From NCBI GenBank assembly GCA_015068445.1, contig SVKN01000001.1, positions 62,001-126,000 of the forward strand: a stretch of DNA of 64,000 nt, given 5' to 3'. Positions 52,641 through 61,107 of the stretch are shown in pieces. The translations under genes were made by a program, and so were the position numbers. This stretch comes from Oscillospiraceae bacterium. GTDB taxonomy: Bacteria; Bacillota; Clostridia; Oscillospirales; Butyricicoccaceae. Each line of letters opens with the position of its first letter. Within the stretch, counting starts at the first letter, position 1. The notes under the pieces were generated by a model. That model did no database searches. It worked only from the letters and a program-made list of their open reading frames with translations, and had not been told where the DNA came from.

Positions 52641-52692
52641 AGCCCTCCTTTCAACCTTGTGAATAGGTATGAGGGAGGGCTACGGTTTATTC
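52641..52692 (-). promoter_or_regulatory. Terminator-like hairpin and sigma-E-like promoter before yabP
   Basis: On the minus strand AGCCCTCC (52674-52681) pairs with GGAGGGCT (52641-52648), followed by TTTTTC. The 3' arm is also the yabP ribosome site. GAATAAA (52686-52692), a 14-base spacer and CATACCTAT (52663-52671) resemble sigma-E -35 and -10 boxes; the -10 lies in the hairpin loop. A transcript starting there (about 52656) would lack the 5' arm. Confidence 0.5.
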
Positions 52693-52935
52693 CGTGATCT
52701 CGCTGTACAGCAGCGCAGCGTCCTGCTTGGTGGTGGCGCGCTCGGGCACCACCAGCACCTTGACCTTCAGGGTGCGGGCGCCCATGGCGATCTCGATGAT
52801 ATCGCCGACCTTGACCTGATAGGAGGCCTTGGCCTCCCGGCCGTTGACCGCCACGCGCTGGGTGTCGCAGGCCTCGTTGGCCACCGTGCGGCGCTTGATC
52901 AGCCGCGCCAGCTTGAGATATTTGTCAAGTCTCAT
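52687..52935 (-). CDS. S4 domain RNA-binding protein (YabO/RqcP-like)
   Basis: 82 residues, almost all one S4 domain: MRLDKYLKLARLIKRRTVAN, then VAVNGREAKASYQVKVGDII. In Bacillus this protein (RqcP) works with RqcH in rescue of stalled 50S subunits by adding alanine tails. I start at ATG 52935; the longer frame to 52986 runs into the HU terminator. Same place as yabO in Bacillus. Confidence 0.92.
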   Translation of the reverse strand: MRLDKYLKLARLIKRRTVANEACDTQRVAVNGREAKASYQVKVGDIIEIAMGARTLKVKVLVVPERATTKQDAALLYSEITE

Positions 52936-52963
52936 GAAACAATCTTCCTTCCGCAAAAGGAAA

Positions 52964-52985
52964 TGGAAGCGGTGAGCCGCTTCCA
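52964..52985 (-). terminator. Hairpin between hup and the S4-domain gene
   Basis: TGGAAGCGG pairs with CCGCTTCCA around TGAG, followed on the minus strand by TTTCCTTTTG. A likely partial terminator that would let the abundant HU message end while some transcripts read on. Confidence 0.65.
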
Positions 52986-53008
52986 TCCGATGGTTTGCTT
53001 CGATCAGC

Positions 53009-53284
53009 TTATTTCGCTACGACGTCCTTCAGAGCCTTGCCGGCCTTGAAGACGGGGTACTTGGTCTCGGCGAGCTGGATGGGCTTCTTGGTCTGGGGGT
53101 TGAAAGCGGTGCGGGCGGCGCGGGTCTTCACCTCAAAGGTGCCGAAGCCGATCAGCTGGACCTTGTTGCCCTCCTGCAGCTCCTCGGTAATAGCCTCGAC
53201 CATGGCGGCCAGAGCCTTCTCGGCGTCCTTCTTGGTCAGTTCGGTCTTTTCGGCGATAGCCGCGACGAGTTCCGTCTTGTTCAT
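53009..53284 (-). CDS. hup: HU family DNA-binding protein
   Basis: 91 residues, the usual HU size. NKTELVAAIAEKTELTKKDA at the N-terminus, GFGTFEVKTRAARTAFNPQT in the DNA-binding arm and KYPVFKAGKALKDVV at the end. It bends and compacts DNA. ATG 53284 follows GGAGGAAATG. It has its own promoter and hairpin and lies inside the yabN-yabO pair. Confidence 0.97.
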   Translation of the reverse strand: MNKTELVAAIAEKTELTKKDAEKALAAMVEAITEELQEGNKVQLIGFGTFEVKTRAARTAFNPQTKKPIQLAETKYPVFKAGKALKDVVAK

Positions 53285-53300
53285 GTCACATTTCCTCCGT

Positions 53301-53329
53301 AATATATGATTCTTTATCGTATAAACCAA
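53301..53329 (-). promoter_or_regulatory. Predicted promoter of the HU gene
   Basis: Minus-strand TTGGTT (53324-53329), a 17-base spacer and TATATT (53301-53306), 16 bases before the ATG. Confidence 0.45.
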
Positions 53330-53356
53330 ATCGTTCCGTCAGATCTTTTTGGTCTA

Positions 53357-54139
53357 TCAAACAGTGTGCTTGACCTGCTCCCACAGCGCTTCGAGCTCCG
53401 CCAGGGACATGGTCCTGAGATCGCGGTCGGATGCTTCCTCCATGGCGATGAAGCGCCTGACGAACTTCTTCGAGGCGCGCTCCAGCGCTTCTTCGGCGTC
53501 GATATCCAGGAAGCGTGCGATGTTGACTGCAGCGAACAGAAGGTCGCCCAGCTCTTCGGTCTTGTCGCCGTCGCCGTTCATGGCGCGCTTTAACTCGTCC
53601 GTCTCCTCGCTGAGCTTGTCGAAGGCGCCGGAGACGTCGGGCCAGTCGAAGCCGGCCTTGGCGGCCTTCTTCTGCACCTTCTGGGCGTAGGCCAGCGCGG
53701 GCAGCGATCTCGCCACGGCGCGGATGGTGTCGGCGTACGTCTCCTGCCCCTTTTCCCTGCGCTTGACGTCCTCCCAGACGTCCAGCACCTCGGAAGAGGT
53801 GTTGGCCACGGCGTCGCCGAAGATGTGAGGATGGCGCAGGACCATCTTGCGCGTGACGCCGTCGCAGACGTCGGCCATGGTGAACGCGCCCTCATCCTCG
53901 GCGATGTCGGTGTGGTAGACGACCTGCAGCAGCACGTCGCCCAGCTCCTCACACAGGAGGGTGTTGTCCTTCAGATCGATGGCCTCGCAGGCCTCGTAAA
54001 CTTCTTCAATAAAGTTCTTGCGGATAGACTCGTGAGTCTGCTCGCGGTCCCAGGGACATCCGCCCTCGCCGCGCAGGATATCCATGACGCGCAGCAGGTC
54101 CTGAAAGTCATATTTTTCCTTGCTTTTAAAATCTATCAT
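53357..54139 (-). CDS. mazG: Nucleoside triphosphate pyrophosphohydrolase MazG (YabN-like, C-terminal part only)
   Basis: 260 residues. Two MazG repeats: the first has LRGEGGCPWDREQTHESIRK (about residues 26-45) and EELGDVLLQVVYHTDIAEDE (about 64-83, E-x-x-E/E-x-x-D-type metal site); the second ends with TEELGDLLFAAVNIARFLDI. It removes aberrant NTPs and may lower ppGpp. Bacillus YabN carries an N-terminal SAM-methylase-like domain that is absent here. It lies between the SpoVB-like gene and hup. Confidence 0.95.
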   Translation of the reverse strand: MIDFKSKEKYDFQDLLRVMDILRGEGGCPWDREQTHESIRKNFIEEVYEACEAIDLKDNTLLCEELGDVLLQVVYHTDIAEDEGAFTMADVCDGVTRKMVLRHPHIFGDAVANTSSEVLDVWEDVKRREKGQETYADTIRAVARSLPALAYAQKVQKKAAKAGFDWPDVSGAFDKLSEETDELKRAMNGDGDKTEELGDLLFAAVNIARFLDIDAEEALERASKKFVRRFIAMEEASDRDLRTMSLAELEALWEQVKHTV

Positions 54140-54194
54140 AAATCATTCCCCAATGCAAGCGTTTCAAACGATTTATTTCATCCCGGCGCAAAAA

Positions 54195-55796
54195 TCACAG
54201 GCGCAGCAGCTTTGCGATCTTCTGGCCCTTGGGCAGCATGAGCACCTCTTCTCTGGGCAGCGCGCGCAGGACGATCAGCGCGATCAGGTACACGACGGCC
54301 GACAGGCCCACCGTGACCACGACGCCCAGCTTCGCGCCCAGCATGCCCCGGACAGGGCCGTAGCAGAAGTAGGTGAACACGCCCATGAGCGCGGAGGCCA
54401 GGAAGGGCTTGAAGAAGCAGCGAACCACGGACACGCCCCTGACCTCACGGGCGATGATGATCAGATCCAGCAGCGCGATGGTTCCGTAGCACAGCGTCGT
54501 GCCGATGGGGGCGCCGTAGATCTCGATGCCCTGGGTGCCGACGAGGATATAGTTCGTCGTCAGCTTGACGACGCCGCCGATGAGGATCGTCTTCATGGGC
54601 ACCTTGACGCGGCCCATGGCCTGCAGCATGGCGTTGCCCACGGAGACGAGGGCCACCAGCAGCACGGCCGGGGCGATGATGACCAGCAGCGGCGCGGCCA
54701 TATCGACCTCCTCCGGTCTGCGGTAATAGAGCAGCGAGAGGATCGGGTGCGACAGCACAGCAAGACCCGCGGCGCAGGGCAGCGCCATGATGCCCGTGAA
54801 GCGCAGGGCAGCCATGATGGTGCTCGCGGCCTTTTCATGATCCCGTTTGACGATGGCCGCGGCCACGGCGGGGATGATGCTGACGGCCAAGGCGACGATC
54901 AGCGCCTGGGGCATGTTGAACATCTTGACGGCCATGGAGTAGCAGCCATAGGTGTAGTTGGCCTGGACCTCGGTCTGTCCGGCGTCCTGGAGGCGGTTGA
55001 GGACCACAGCGGTGTCGATGAGGTTCGTCACGGACAAAACGGAGGAGCCGATGGTGATGGGGACGGCGATTTTGATCAGGCGGCGGGCGATGTCGCTGTA
55101 GGGCGAGACCTCGCCGGTCTCGATGGCGCCCTCCGGCAGGCCGGAGCCGCCGCGGACGCGGGCGAGGACGATATACAGCGCGCTGAACACGGTGCCCAGC
55201 GTGACGCCGCCGATGGAGCCGGCCACGACGATCTCGAGAGGATAGCCTCTGCGGATCAGCAGATACGTCAGCCCCAGGCCGAAGACAAGCTTGCCGCCGG
55301 CCTCGATCAGCTGGGAGATGGCGGTGGGGACCATGTTGGACAGGCCCTGGAAATAGCCGCGGAAGGCGGAGACGATGGCCACGAAGAAGATGGCCGGGGC
55401 GATGGCCAGCACGGCGTAATAGGCGCGGCTGTTGCCGATGATCTCCACGAACCAGCGGGCGCCCAGCATCATGACGGCCGTAAAGGCAAGGCCCACGATG
55501 GAGAACGTGATCACGGCCACCCGGAAGATGCGCCGCACCTCGCCGTATTTTCCCAGCGCGTTGGCCTCCGCCACCATCTTGGACACAGCCACGGGCAGTC
55601 CGGCGGTGGAGATGACGAACATGGCGGTGTAGACGTAATAGGCCACGGTGAAGATCCCGTTGCCGTCGCCGCCGATCATGTTGACGATGGGGATATTGAA
55701 CAGGGCGCCGATGACCTTGACGATCACGTTGGACAAAACGAGGATGAAGGCGCCCTCGAAGAATGATCTGCTTCTGTTTTTACTCAAGCGCAGCAC
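54195..55796 (-). CDS. Polysaccharide flippase, SpoVB/YabM family
   Basis: 533 residues with 14 hydrophobic helices, MOP superfamily (MATE/MurJ fold). The N-terminal FFEGAFILVLSNVIVKVIGA and the IPIVNMIGGDGNGIFTVAYY segment are typical of SpoVB-like lipid II or polysaccharide exporters. Its place before mazG is that of yabM in Bacillus. It may act in wall or spore cortex synthesis. The start is GTG 55796 with AAGG very close; TTG 55787 is possible. A TATAAT lies about 20-25 bases upstream on the minus strand. Confidence 0.88.
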   Translation of the reverse strand: MLRLSKNRSRSFFEGAFILVLSNVIVKVIGALFNIPIVNMIGGDGNGIFTVAYYVYTAMFVISTAGLPVAVSKMVAEANALGKYGEVRRIFRVAVITFSIVGLAFTAVMMLGARWFVEIIGNSRAYYAVLAIAPAIFFVAIVSAFRGYFQGLSNMVPTAISQLIEAGGKLVFGLGLTYLLIRRGYPLEIVVAGSIGGVTLGTVFSALYIVLARVRGGSGLPEGAIETGEVSPYSDIARRLIKIAVPITIGSSVLSVTNLIDTAVVLNRLQDAGQTEVQANYTYGCYSMAVKMFNMPQALIVALAVSIIPAVAAAIVKRDHEKAASTIMAALRFTGIMALPCAAGLAVLSHPILSLLYYRRPEEVDMAAPLLVIIAPAVLLVALVSVGNAMLQAMGRVKVPMKTILIGGVVKLTTNYILVGTQGIEIYGAPIGTTLCYGTIALLDLIIIAREVRGVSVVRCFFKPFLASALMGVFTYFCYGPVRGMLGAKLGVVVTVGLSAVVYLIALIVLRALPREEVLMLPKGQKIAKLLRL

Positions 55797-55869
55797 GACC
55801 TTCGCGTAAGATTATAACGATATATATTCCCCTCCCGCCCCCGCGATACCGCGGCGCAGTCAGGAAAAT

Positions 55870-55892
55870 GGGGAAGGAACGCGTCCTTCCCC
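55870..55892 (-). terminator. Terminator of the zinc-ribbon gene
   Basis: GGGGAAGGA pairs with TCCTTCCCC around ACGCG, followed on the minus strand by ATTTTCC. Confidence 0.7.
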
Positions 55893-55910
55893 TGCTCAGG
55901 TGAATGAACT

Positions 55911-56303
55911 CTAAAGCTTATGGCCGCACTGGCTGCAGTAGAAAGCGTCTCTGCCGCACTCCTTGCCGCACACGGGGCAGGTGACCGTGGCCTTGCTGCT
56001 GTTGATGGTCTCCTTGAGCTCGGCGACCTTCGCCAGCTTTTCGTCGATCTGGGCGAACTTGTCGTCCAGCTCGGCTTCCTGGGTCTCCCCGCCGGCATGG
56101 ACCAGATAGACGATCCTGCCGATCTCCTTGTACACCGCGTCGATGTCGGTGTTCAGATCGAAGATCTGGAGGTTGAGTTTTGTCAGCATGGCCATATCGC
56201 CGGCCTTTTTCGTGGCCGCTCCGGCGGCCTTTCCGGCCTGTCCGGCGGCATAGGTGGCCGTGGCGCGCGCCCGTTCGAGGATAGTCTTCACATCGGGATC
56301 CAT
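55911..56303 (-). CDS. Zinc-ribbon protein with coiled coil
   Basis: 130 residues. An Ala/Gly-rich helical start (about 1-40) is followed by a coiled coil (about 50-100, EAELDDKFAQIDEKLAKVAE) and a C-terminal four-Cys zinc ribbon (CPVCGKECG ... YCSQCGHKL). No membrane segment. I start at ATG 56303, after AAGGAGTG; the upstream GTG overlaps that site. Family not named; similar proteins are common in gut Clostridia. Monocistronic with its own promoter and terminator. Confidence 0.75.
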   Translation of the reverse strand: MDPDVKTILERARATATYAAGQAGKAAGAATKKAGDMAMLTKLNLQIFDLNTDIDAVYKEIGRIVYLVHAGGETQEAELDDKFAQIDEKLAKVAELKETINSSKATVTCPVCGKECGRDAFYCSQCGHKL

Positions 56304-56333
56304 GTTCAGCACTCCTTTGGATGATCTTGAGCT

Positions 56334-56362
56334 ATTTTAGCATATCGGAACGAAAAGTTCAA
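56334..56362 (-). promoter_or_regulatory. Predicted promoter of the zinc-ribbon gene
   Basis: Minus-strand TTGAAC (56357-56362, overlapping the end of hemZ), a 17-base spacer and TAAAAT (56334-56339), about 30 bases before the ATG. Confidence 0.6.
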
Positions 56363-57801
56363 TCCCTTCCCAGCGCCGCCGTGAGCCGCTGCAGGTTGCG
56401 GTCGATGAGATCGGTGCGGCCGATGTAATCGACGGGGTATTTGGGATTGGTGATGCGGGTGATGCTGCCGTCGCGGTAGGCGAGCTTCGTGACGCCGCCG
56501 CTGCCGAGGGCGGCCACGTGGCCGGTCTCCTCCATCATGATGACGTTGTAGCGGCAGGACTTGCCGTCTCTGGCGAAGCCCACGTTCTCCAGCCCGCCGG
56601 CGCTGTATTTCTGACGGTAGAGGTAATAGGGCTCGTACCCGGCGCCCAGGATGACATCGTGACAGGCGTCCATGGTCTCCGCGGTCAGCTCCCCCGTGCC
56701 GCCGAAGCGCAGGGGCGCGCCCTTCTTGAGGGCCAGCGAGTGGAGCGTGACGTTGTCAGGCTCCAGCGCGGCGACGCGGCGGACGCTGCTGAGGAGGCTC
56801 TGCTCGTCGTCGCCGGGCAGGCCCGCGATCAGGTCCATGTTGATCTCGAAATCGGCTGTCGCGCGGGCCAGCTCGTAGCAGCGAACCAAGTCTTCGGCGG
56901 TGTGGAGGCGGCCGACGCCGCGCAGGACGTCGTCGTTCATGGTCTGGGGGTTGACGCTGATGCGGCGGACGCCGTGAGCATAGGCGATGCGCAGCTTGTC
57001 GGCCGTGATCGTCTCGGGGCGTCCGGCCTCCCAGGTGTATTCCAGAAGCGCGGAGAGGTCGAGATCCGTCTCCACGCGCGTCAGAAAGCGCTCCAGCTGA
57101 TCCTCCGAGAGGATCGACGGCGTGCCGCCGCCCACATAGATCGTGCGGATGCGGCGGTCCGTCTCACGCAGGACGCGGCCCAGACCGGCGATCTCGTAAA
57201 AAAGCGTTTCCAGATACGGCTCCACCAGGTGTCCCCTGCTCCGCACGTCGTTGCTGACGAAGGAGCAATAGGAGCATTTGGCCGGGCAGAATGGGATACC
57301 GATGTAAAGCTCGATGTCTTTACTGTCCCTCTGATCCCGATACATTTGGGAGACGAGGGCCGTTTTCATGCATAGCTCCCGCCGCCGGGGCGTGACGAAG
57401 AAATCGCGCTCCAGCCGCTCCCCCGCTTCCGCCGGCGTCAGGCCTGAATTGAGCATGTTCAGCACCAGCTTGGAGGGCTTGACGCCCGTGAGCATGCCCC
57501 AGTCCGGCGCTTTTGGCAGGCGCGGACGGAGCAGCAGGAAAAGCGCCCGGCGCAGCCACTCGGACAGCTCGTGGTCCTCCTCCCTCATCCCGTCGGGACA
57601 GCGCAGATCCACGCGCGTGCCAGTATAGTCGCGGGCCGAGGCGATCAGCGCCGCCCCATCCTTCGCCAGCGACGAGACGACGTATTCGCCCTGCGGGCGC
57701 GTGACGTCAGTCCCGCGGGTGTGCTCCTCATCGGGATAGAGGCAGATCAGAAGCTGCAGCACCGGGTTGAGCCGGTCGTGTCCTTCCAGATAAAAGATCA
57801 T
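56359..57801 (-). CDS. hemZ: Coproporphyrinogen dehydrogenase-like radical SAM protein HemZ
   Basis: 480 residues. An N-terminal domain (about 1-155) specific to HemZ precedes a radical SAM core with the 4Fe-4S motif CPAKCSYCSF (about residue 173), IRTIYVGGGTPSILSEDQLE and NMDLIAGLPGDDEQSLLSSV. HemN-like proteins decarboxylate coproporphyrinogen or insert heme elsewhere; HemZ's exact role is not settled, and no other heme genes are in the window. It overlaps the MBL gene by four bases at the end of the recJ operon. Confidence 0.92.
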   Translation of the reverse strand: MIFYLEGHDRLNPVLQLLICLYPDEEHTRGTDVTRPQGEYVVSSLAKDGAALIASARDYTGTRVDLRCPDGMREEDHELSEWLRRALFLLLRPRLPKAPDWGMLTGVKPSKLVLNMLNSGLTPAEAGERLERDFFVTPRRRELCMKTALVSQMYRDQRDSKDIELYIGIPFCPAKCSYCSFVSNDVRSRGHLVEPYLETLFYEIAGLGRVLRETDRRIRTIYVGGGTPSILSEDQLERFLTRVETDLDLSALLEYTWEAGRPETITADKLRIAYAHGVRRISVNPQTMNDDVLRGVGRLHTAEDLVRCYELARATADFEINMDLIAGLPGDDEQSLLSSVRRVAALEPDNVTLHSLALKKGAPLRFGGTGELTAETMDACHDVILGAGYEPYYLYRQKYSAGGLENVGFARDGKSCRYNVIMMEETGHVAALGSGGVTKLAYRDGSITRITNPKYPVDYIGRTDLIDRNLQRLTAALGRD

Positions 57802-58436
57802 TTCAGCTTTTCCAGCGCCATGCGCATGTAGGGGTTGTGCTGCCGCTCCTCCTCCAGCGTCGTGGGATCTCCGTGGCCGCAGAGGACGCGATAGTCGCCC
57901 TCCATGTCGTGGAGCTTTTTCAGGCTGTGCATCATGTCGTCCATGCTGCCGCCCATCATGTCCCAGCGGCCGCAGGCGTCCTTGAACAGCGTGTCGCCTG
58001 CGATCATGACGTCGCCGAAGGTAAAAACGCAGGAGCCCAGGGTGTGGCCCGGGGTCAGCGTGACTTTCATTTTGATGCTGCCGACATCGATCTCGTCGCC
58101 GTCGCGCAGCAGACGGTCCACCCGGGGCGCGCGGTACGTCTCGCGGATATAACCGCGGCGGTTGACGTACTCCGGCGTCAGGAACGGGGCGTCCAGCTCG
58201 TGGATCATCAGCTCCGCGCCCGTGGCCTCCTGCACGAAGGGGGCGGCCATAACGTGGTCGAAGTGACAGTGGGTCAGGATGATATACCTGCAGGTCAGAC
58301 CGCTTTCGGCGATCATGTTGAGGACCTTTTCGGTGTGCGCGCCGGGATCGAAGACGGCGCAGACGCCGGACGCCTCATCTCCGACGAGATAGCAGTTGGT
58401 ATGCAGCATACCGGTGGGGATCGTGCGCAGGATCAT
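57798..58436 (-). CDS. MBL-fold metallo-hydrolase
   Basis: 212 residues. The zinc motif H-x-H-x-D-H is in ILTHCHFDHVMAAPF (about residues 55-69), with further ligands in LTPGHTLGSCVF, MIAGDTLFKDACGRWD and LCGHGDPTTLEEER. Close to glyoxalase II-like hydrolases. This gene often lies between dtd and hemZ in Clostridia. Substrate unknown. Confidence 0.92.
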   Translation of the reverse strand: MILRTIPTGMLHTNCYLVGDEASGVCAVFDPGAHTEKVLNMIAESGLTCRYIILTHCHFDHVMAAPFVQEATGAELMIHELDAPFLTPEYVNRRGYIRETYRAPRVDRLLRDGDEIDVGSIKMKVTLTPGHTLGSCVFTFGDVMIAGDTLFKDACGRWDMMGGSMDDMMHSLKKLHDMEGDYRVLCGHGDPTTLEEERQHNPYMRMALEKLK

Positions 58437-58437
58437 G

Positions 58438-58902
58438 TTATTCTCCCTTTTTCTTCATCATCTGGTCGGTGTCCATGATCAGCGTCACAGGCCCGTCGTT
58501 GACGTGGTCGATCTTCATATCGGCCCCGAACTCGCCGCAGAGATAGGGCACGCCCAGCTCCGCCATGCGGGCCTTGAAGCGCTCGTACAGCGGAACGGCG
58601 ATATCCGGCTTTGCCGCCGGGAAAAAGTCGGGGCGGCGGCCGTGGGAGCAGTCGGCGTACAGCGTGAAGTTGGAGACGATCATCATCTTCCCCTCCACGT
58701 CGGCAAGGCTCCTGTTCATTTTGCCGTTCTCGTCCTCAAAAATGCGCAGCAGGGCGCATTTGTCGGCCAGATACAGCGCTTCCTTTTCGGTGTCGTTGGG
58801 ACCGACGCCCAGCAGGACCAGAAGCCCCTGGCCCATGGTGCCGCCGGGGACGCCGTTGATCTCGATGCTGGCGCGGCTGACGCGCGTTACGACTGCTCTC
58901 AT
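58438..58902 (-). CDS. dtd: D-aminoacyl-tRNA deacylase
   Basis: 154 residues. Removes D-amino acids (and Gly from tRNA-Ala) from tRNA. Motifs MRAVVTRVSRASIEINGVPG at the start, VSNFTLYADCSHGRRPDFFP (SNFT where many have SQFT) and the cross-subunit VNDGPVTLIMDTD near the end. It starts 19 bases after rel and ends one base before the MBL gene start. Confidence 0.96.
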   Translation of the reverse strand: MRAVVTRVSRASIEINGVPGGTMGQGLLVLLGVGPNDTEKEALYLADKCALLRIFEDENGKMNRSLADVEGKMMIVSNFTLYADCSHGRRPDFFPAAKPDIAVPLYERFKARMAELGVPYLCGEFGADMKIDHVNDGPVTLIMDTDQMMKKKGE

Positions 58903-58921
58903 ATTGTTTCAGCTCCCGTTA

Positions 58922-61102
58922 TCAGTGTGAACGCTGGACCTCCGAGACGCCGGAGACCTTGCGGAGACGGTTCATCAGCAGGTCGAGCTGCTCGGCGCTG
59001 TTGACGGAGGCCGTCAGGTTGTAGCGGCTGACGCCGTCGTCCATGTCGCGGCCGCTGATCTCGGCCACGTTGATGCGCATATTCGTAAAGACCGTGATCA
59101 GATCGGCGATGGCGCCGACGCGGGTCTTGATCTCGACGGTCATGGGGACGTCGAAGGTCTGGTGGTGGGTGTCGTCCCAGTATGCCTTGACCCAGCGGCT
59201 CTTGTTGTCGGGGTCCTCCTGACCGCGGACGGCGTTGGGACAGTCGGCCCGATGGACCGAGACGCCGAAGCCGCGGGTGACGAAGCCGACGATACGGTCG
59301 CCGGGCACGGGCGAGCAGCACTTGGCGAACTTGACGAGACAGTTGTCGAGGCCCTCGACGATGACGCCGTTGCTGGAGCTGCGGCGCTTGACGGGCTGGG
59401 CCTTGACGGTGATGGATTCGGGATTGGTTGCGCGGGCCTTGGCAAGGCGAGCCGCTTCCTCCTTGACGCGGGCGACGATGCGGGCGCAGGTGATGCCGCC
59501 GAAGCCGATGTTGGCGTACAGCTCGTCGAGGCTGGGCAGCTTGAGGCGGGCGAGGATCGTCTTCTGCAGCTCCTCATCCTGGAAATCCTCATACGCGAGG
59601 TTGACGCGCAGCTCGCGCTCCAGCTCCATGCGGCCCTCCTCGATGTTCTCGGCGCGCTTCTCCTTTTTGAACCACTGGCGTATCTTCGTCTTGGCGCTGT
59701 TCGTCTTGACGATCTGCAGCCAGCGGCGCTTGGGGCCGGTGGAGGACTTGGAGGTGGTGATGTCCACGATCTCGCCGCTCTTGAGCTGATAGTCGAAGTT
59801 GACGATCTTGCCGTTGACCTTGGCGCCCACCATGTTGTTGCCCACCTGCGAATGGATGGCGTAGGCGAAGTCGATGGGCGTGGAGCCCTGGGGCAGATTG
59901 ATGACGTCGCCGTTGGGCGTGAAGACGTAGACCTCGTCGGCGAAGAGGTCTACCTTGATATTCTGGACGAACTCCTCGGGCTCCACGTCCTGCTGGTTCT
60001 CCAGCAGCTGGCGGACCCAGGCGAAGGCCTCTTCCTTCTGTGCGCCCTTGAGGCCGCCCTTGTATTTCCAGTGAGCGGCGATGCCGTATTCGGCGGTGCG
60101 GTCCATCTCCTCGGTGCGGATCTGGACCTCGAAGGGGATGCCCTCCTTGCCGATGACAACAGTGTGGAGGGATTTATAGCCGTTGGGCTTGGGGGACGAG
60201 ATATAATCCTTGAAGCGGCCGGGCACGGGCTTGTACAGGTCGTGGATGATGCCCAGGACACTGTAGCAGTCGGCCAGGTCCTTGACGATGACGCGGGTGG
60301 CGCAGATGTCGTATATCTCGGAAAACTGGAGGTTCTGGCCGTACAGCTTGCGGTAGATGCTGTAGATCTGCTTGAGGCGGGCCTTGATCTGACCCTCGAT
60401 CCCGTGTTCCGCCAGGGCTTTGTGGATGTTCTCCTTGGTGCGCTCCAGGAACTTGTTGAAGGTGTCGGTACTGTCTTTGATATAGTTCTCGATCTCGGCG
60501 TAGCCGATGGGGTCCAAGACCTTCAGCGAGCGGTCCTCCAGCTCCCATTTCACGGACTGCATGCCCAGACGGTGGGCCAGGGGCGCGTAGATCTCCATGA
60601 TCTCCAGCGCCTTCTTTCGCTGCTTCTCGATGGGCTTGAACTCGATGGTGCGGATGTTGTGGGTGCAGTCGGCCAGCTTGATGATGATCACGCGGATGTC
60701 CTTCGCCATGGCGATGAACATCTTGCGCAGATCCTCCATCTGCTCCTCCTCGCGGCTCTGGTACACGACATGGCCCAGCTTCGTCACGCCGTCCACCAGC
60801 TCCGCCACGGATTGGCCGAACTTGCTCTCCACGTCCTGATACGTCACCTCGGTGTCCTCGATGGTGTCGTGCAGCAGGCCCGCCATGATGGACTCGGGAT
60901 CGAAGCCCCATTCGTCGATCAGCGACGCCACGGAGATGGGATGGATGATGTACGGCTCGCCGCTTTTGCGCTTCTGGCCGTCGTGGGCCTTGTAGGCAAA
61001 ATCGAACGCGCTGAGAATCAGGTCACGGTCGTCGGGATGATGGTCGGCCATGACCTTTACCTTGTCGAGATAGGATTGTTCAAGCTCGTATGTGTCCCAC
61101 AT
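58922..61102 (-). CDS. rel: Bifunctional (p)ppGpp synthetase/hydrolase Rel
   Basis: 726 residues, the long RSH type. HD hydrolase domain (about 30-180: GLLHDTIEDTEVTYQDVESK), synthetase domain (about 230-350: PKPNGYKSLHTVVIGKEGIP, VQIRTEEMDRTAEYGIAAHW), TGS (about 390-455, VYVFTPNGDVINLPQGSTPI), helical/zinc region (CLVKFAKCCSPVPGDRIVGF) and C-terminal ACT (about 655-726). It makes the stringent-response alarmone on ribosomes with uncharged tRNA. Five bases after recJ. The apt gene often found between them is absent. Confidence 0.97.
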   Translation of the reverse strand: MWDTYELEQSYLDKVKVMADHHPDDRDLILSAFDFAYKAHDGQKRKSGEPYIIHPISVASLIDEWGFDPESIMAGLLHDTIEDTEVTYQDVESKFGQSVAELVDGVTKLGHVVYQSREEEQMEDLRKMFIAMAKDIRVIIIKLADCTHNIRTIEFKPIEKQRKKALEIMEIYAPLAHRLGMQSVKWELEDRSLKVLDPIGYAEIENYIKDSTDTFNKFLERTKENIHKALAEHGIEGQIKARLKQIYSIYRKLYGQNLQFSEIYDICATRVIVKDLADCYSVLGIIHDLYKPVPGRFKDYISSPKPNGYKSLHTVVIGKEGIPFEVQIRTEEMDRTAEYGIAAHWKYKGGLKGAQKEEAFAWVRQLLENQQDVEPEEFVQNIKVDLFADEVYVFTPNGDVINLPQGSTPIDFAYAIHSQVGNNMVGAKVNGKIVNFDYQLKSGEIVDITTSKSSTGPKRRWLQIVKTNSAKTKIRQWFKKEKRAENIEEGRMELERELRVNLAYEDFQDEELQKTILARLKLPSLDELYANIGFGGITCARIVARVKEEAARLAKARATNPESITVKAQPVKRRSSSNGVIVEGLDNCLVKFAKCCSPVPGDRIVGFVTRGFGVSVHRADCPNAVRGQEDPDNKSRWVKAYWDDTHHQTFDVPMTVEIKTRVGAIADLITVFTNMRINVAEISGRDMDDGVSRYNLTASVNSAEQLDLLMNRLRKVSGVSEVQRSH

Positions 61103-61107
61103 GGCAG

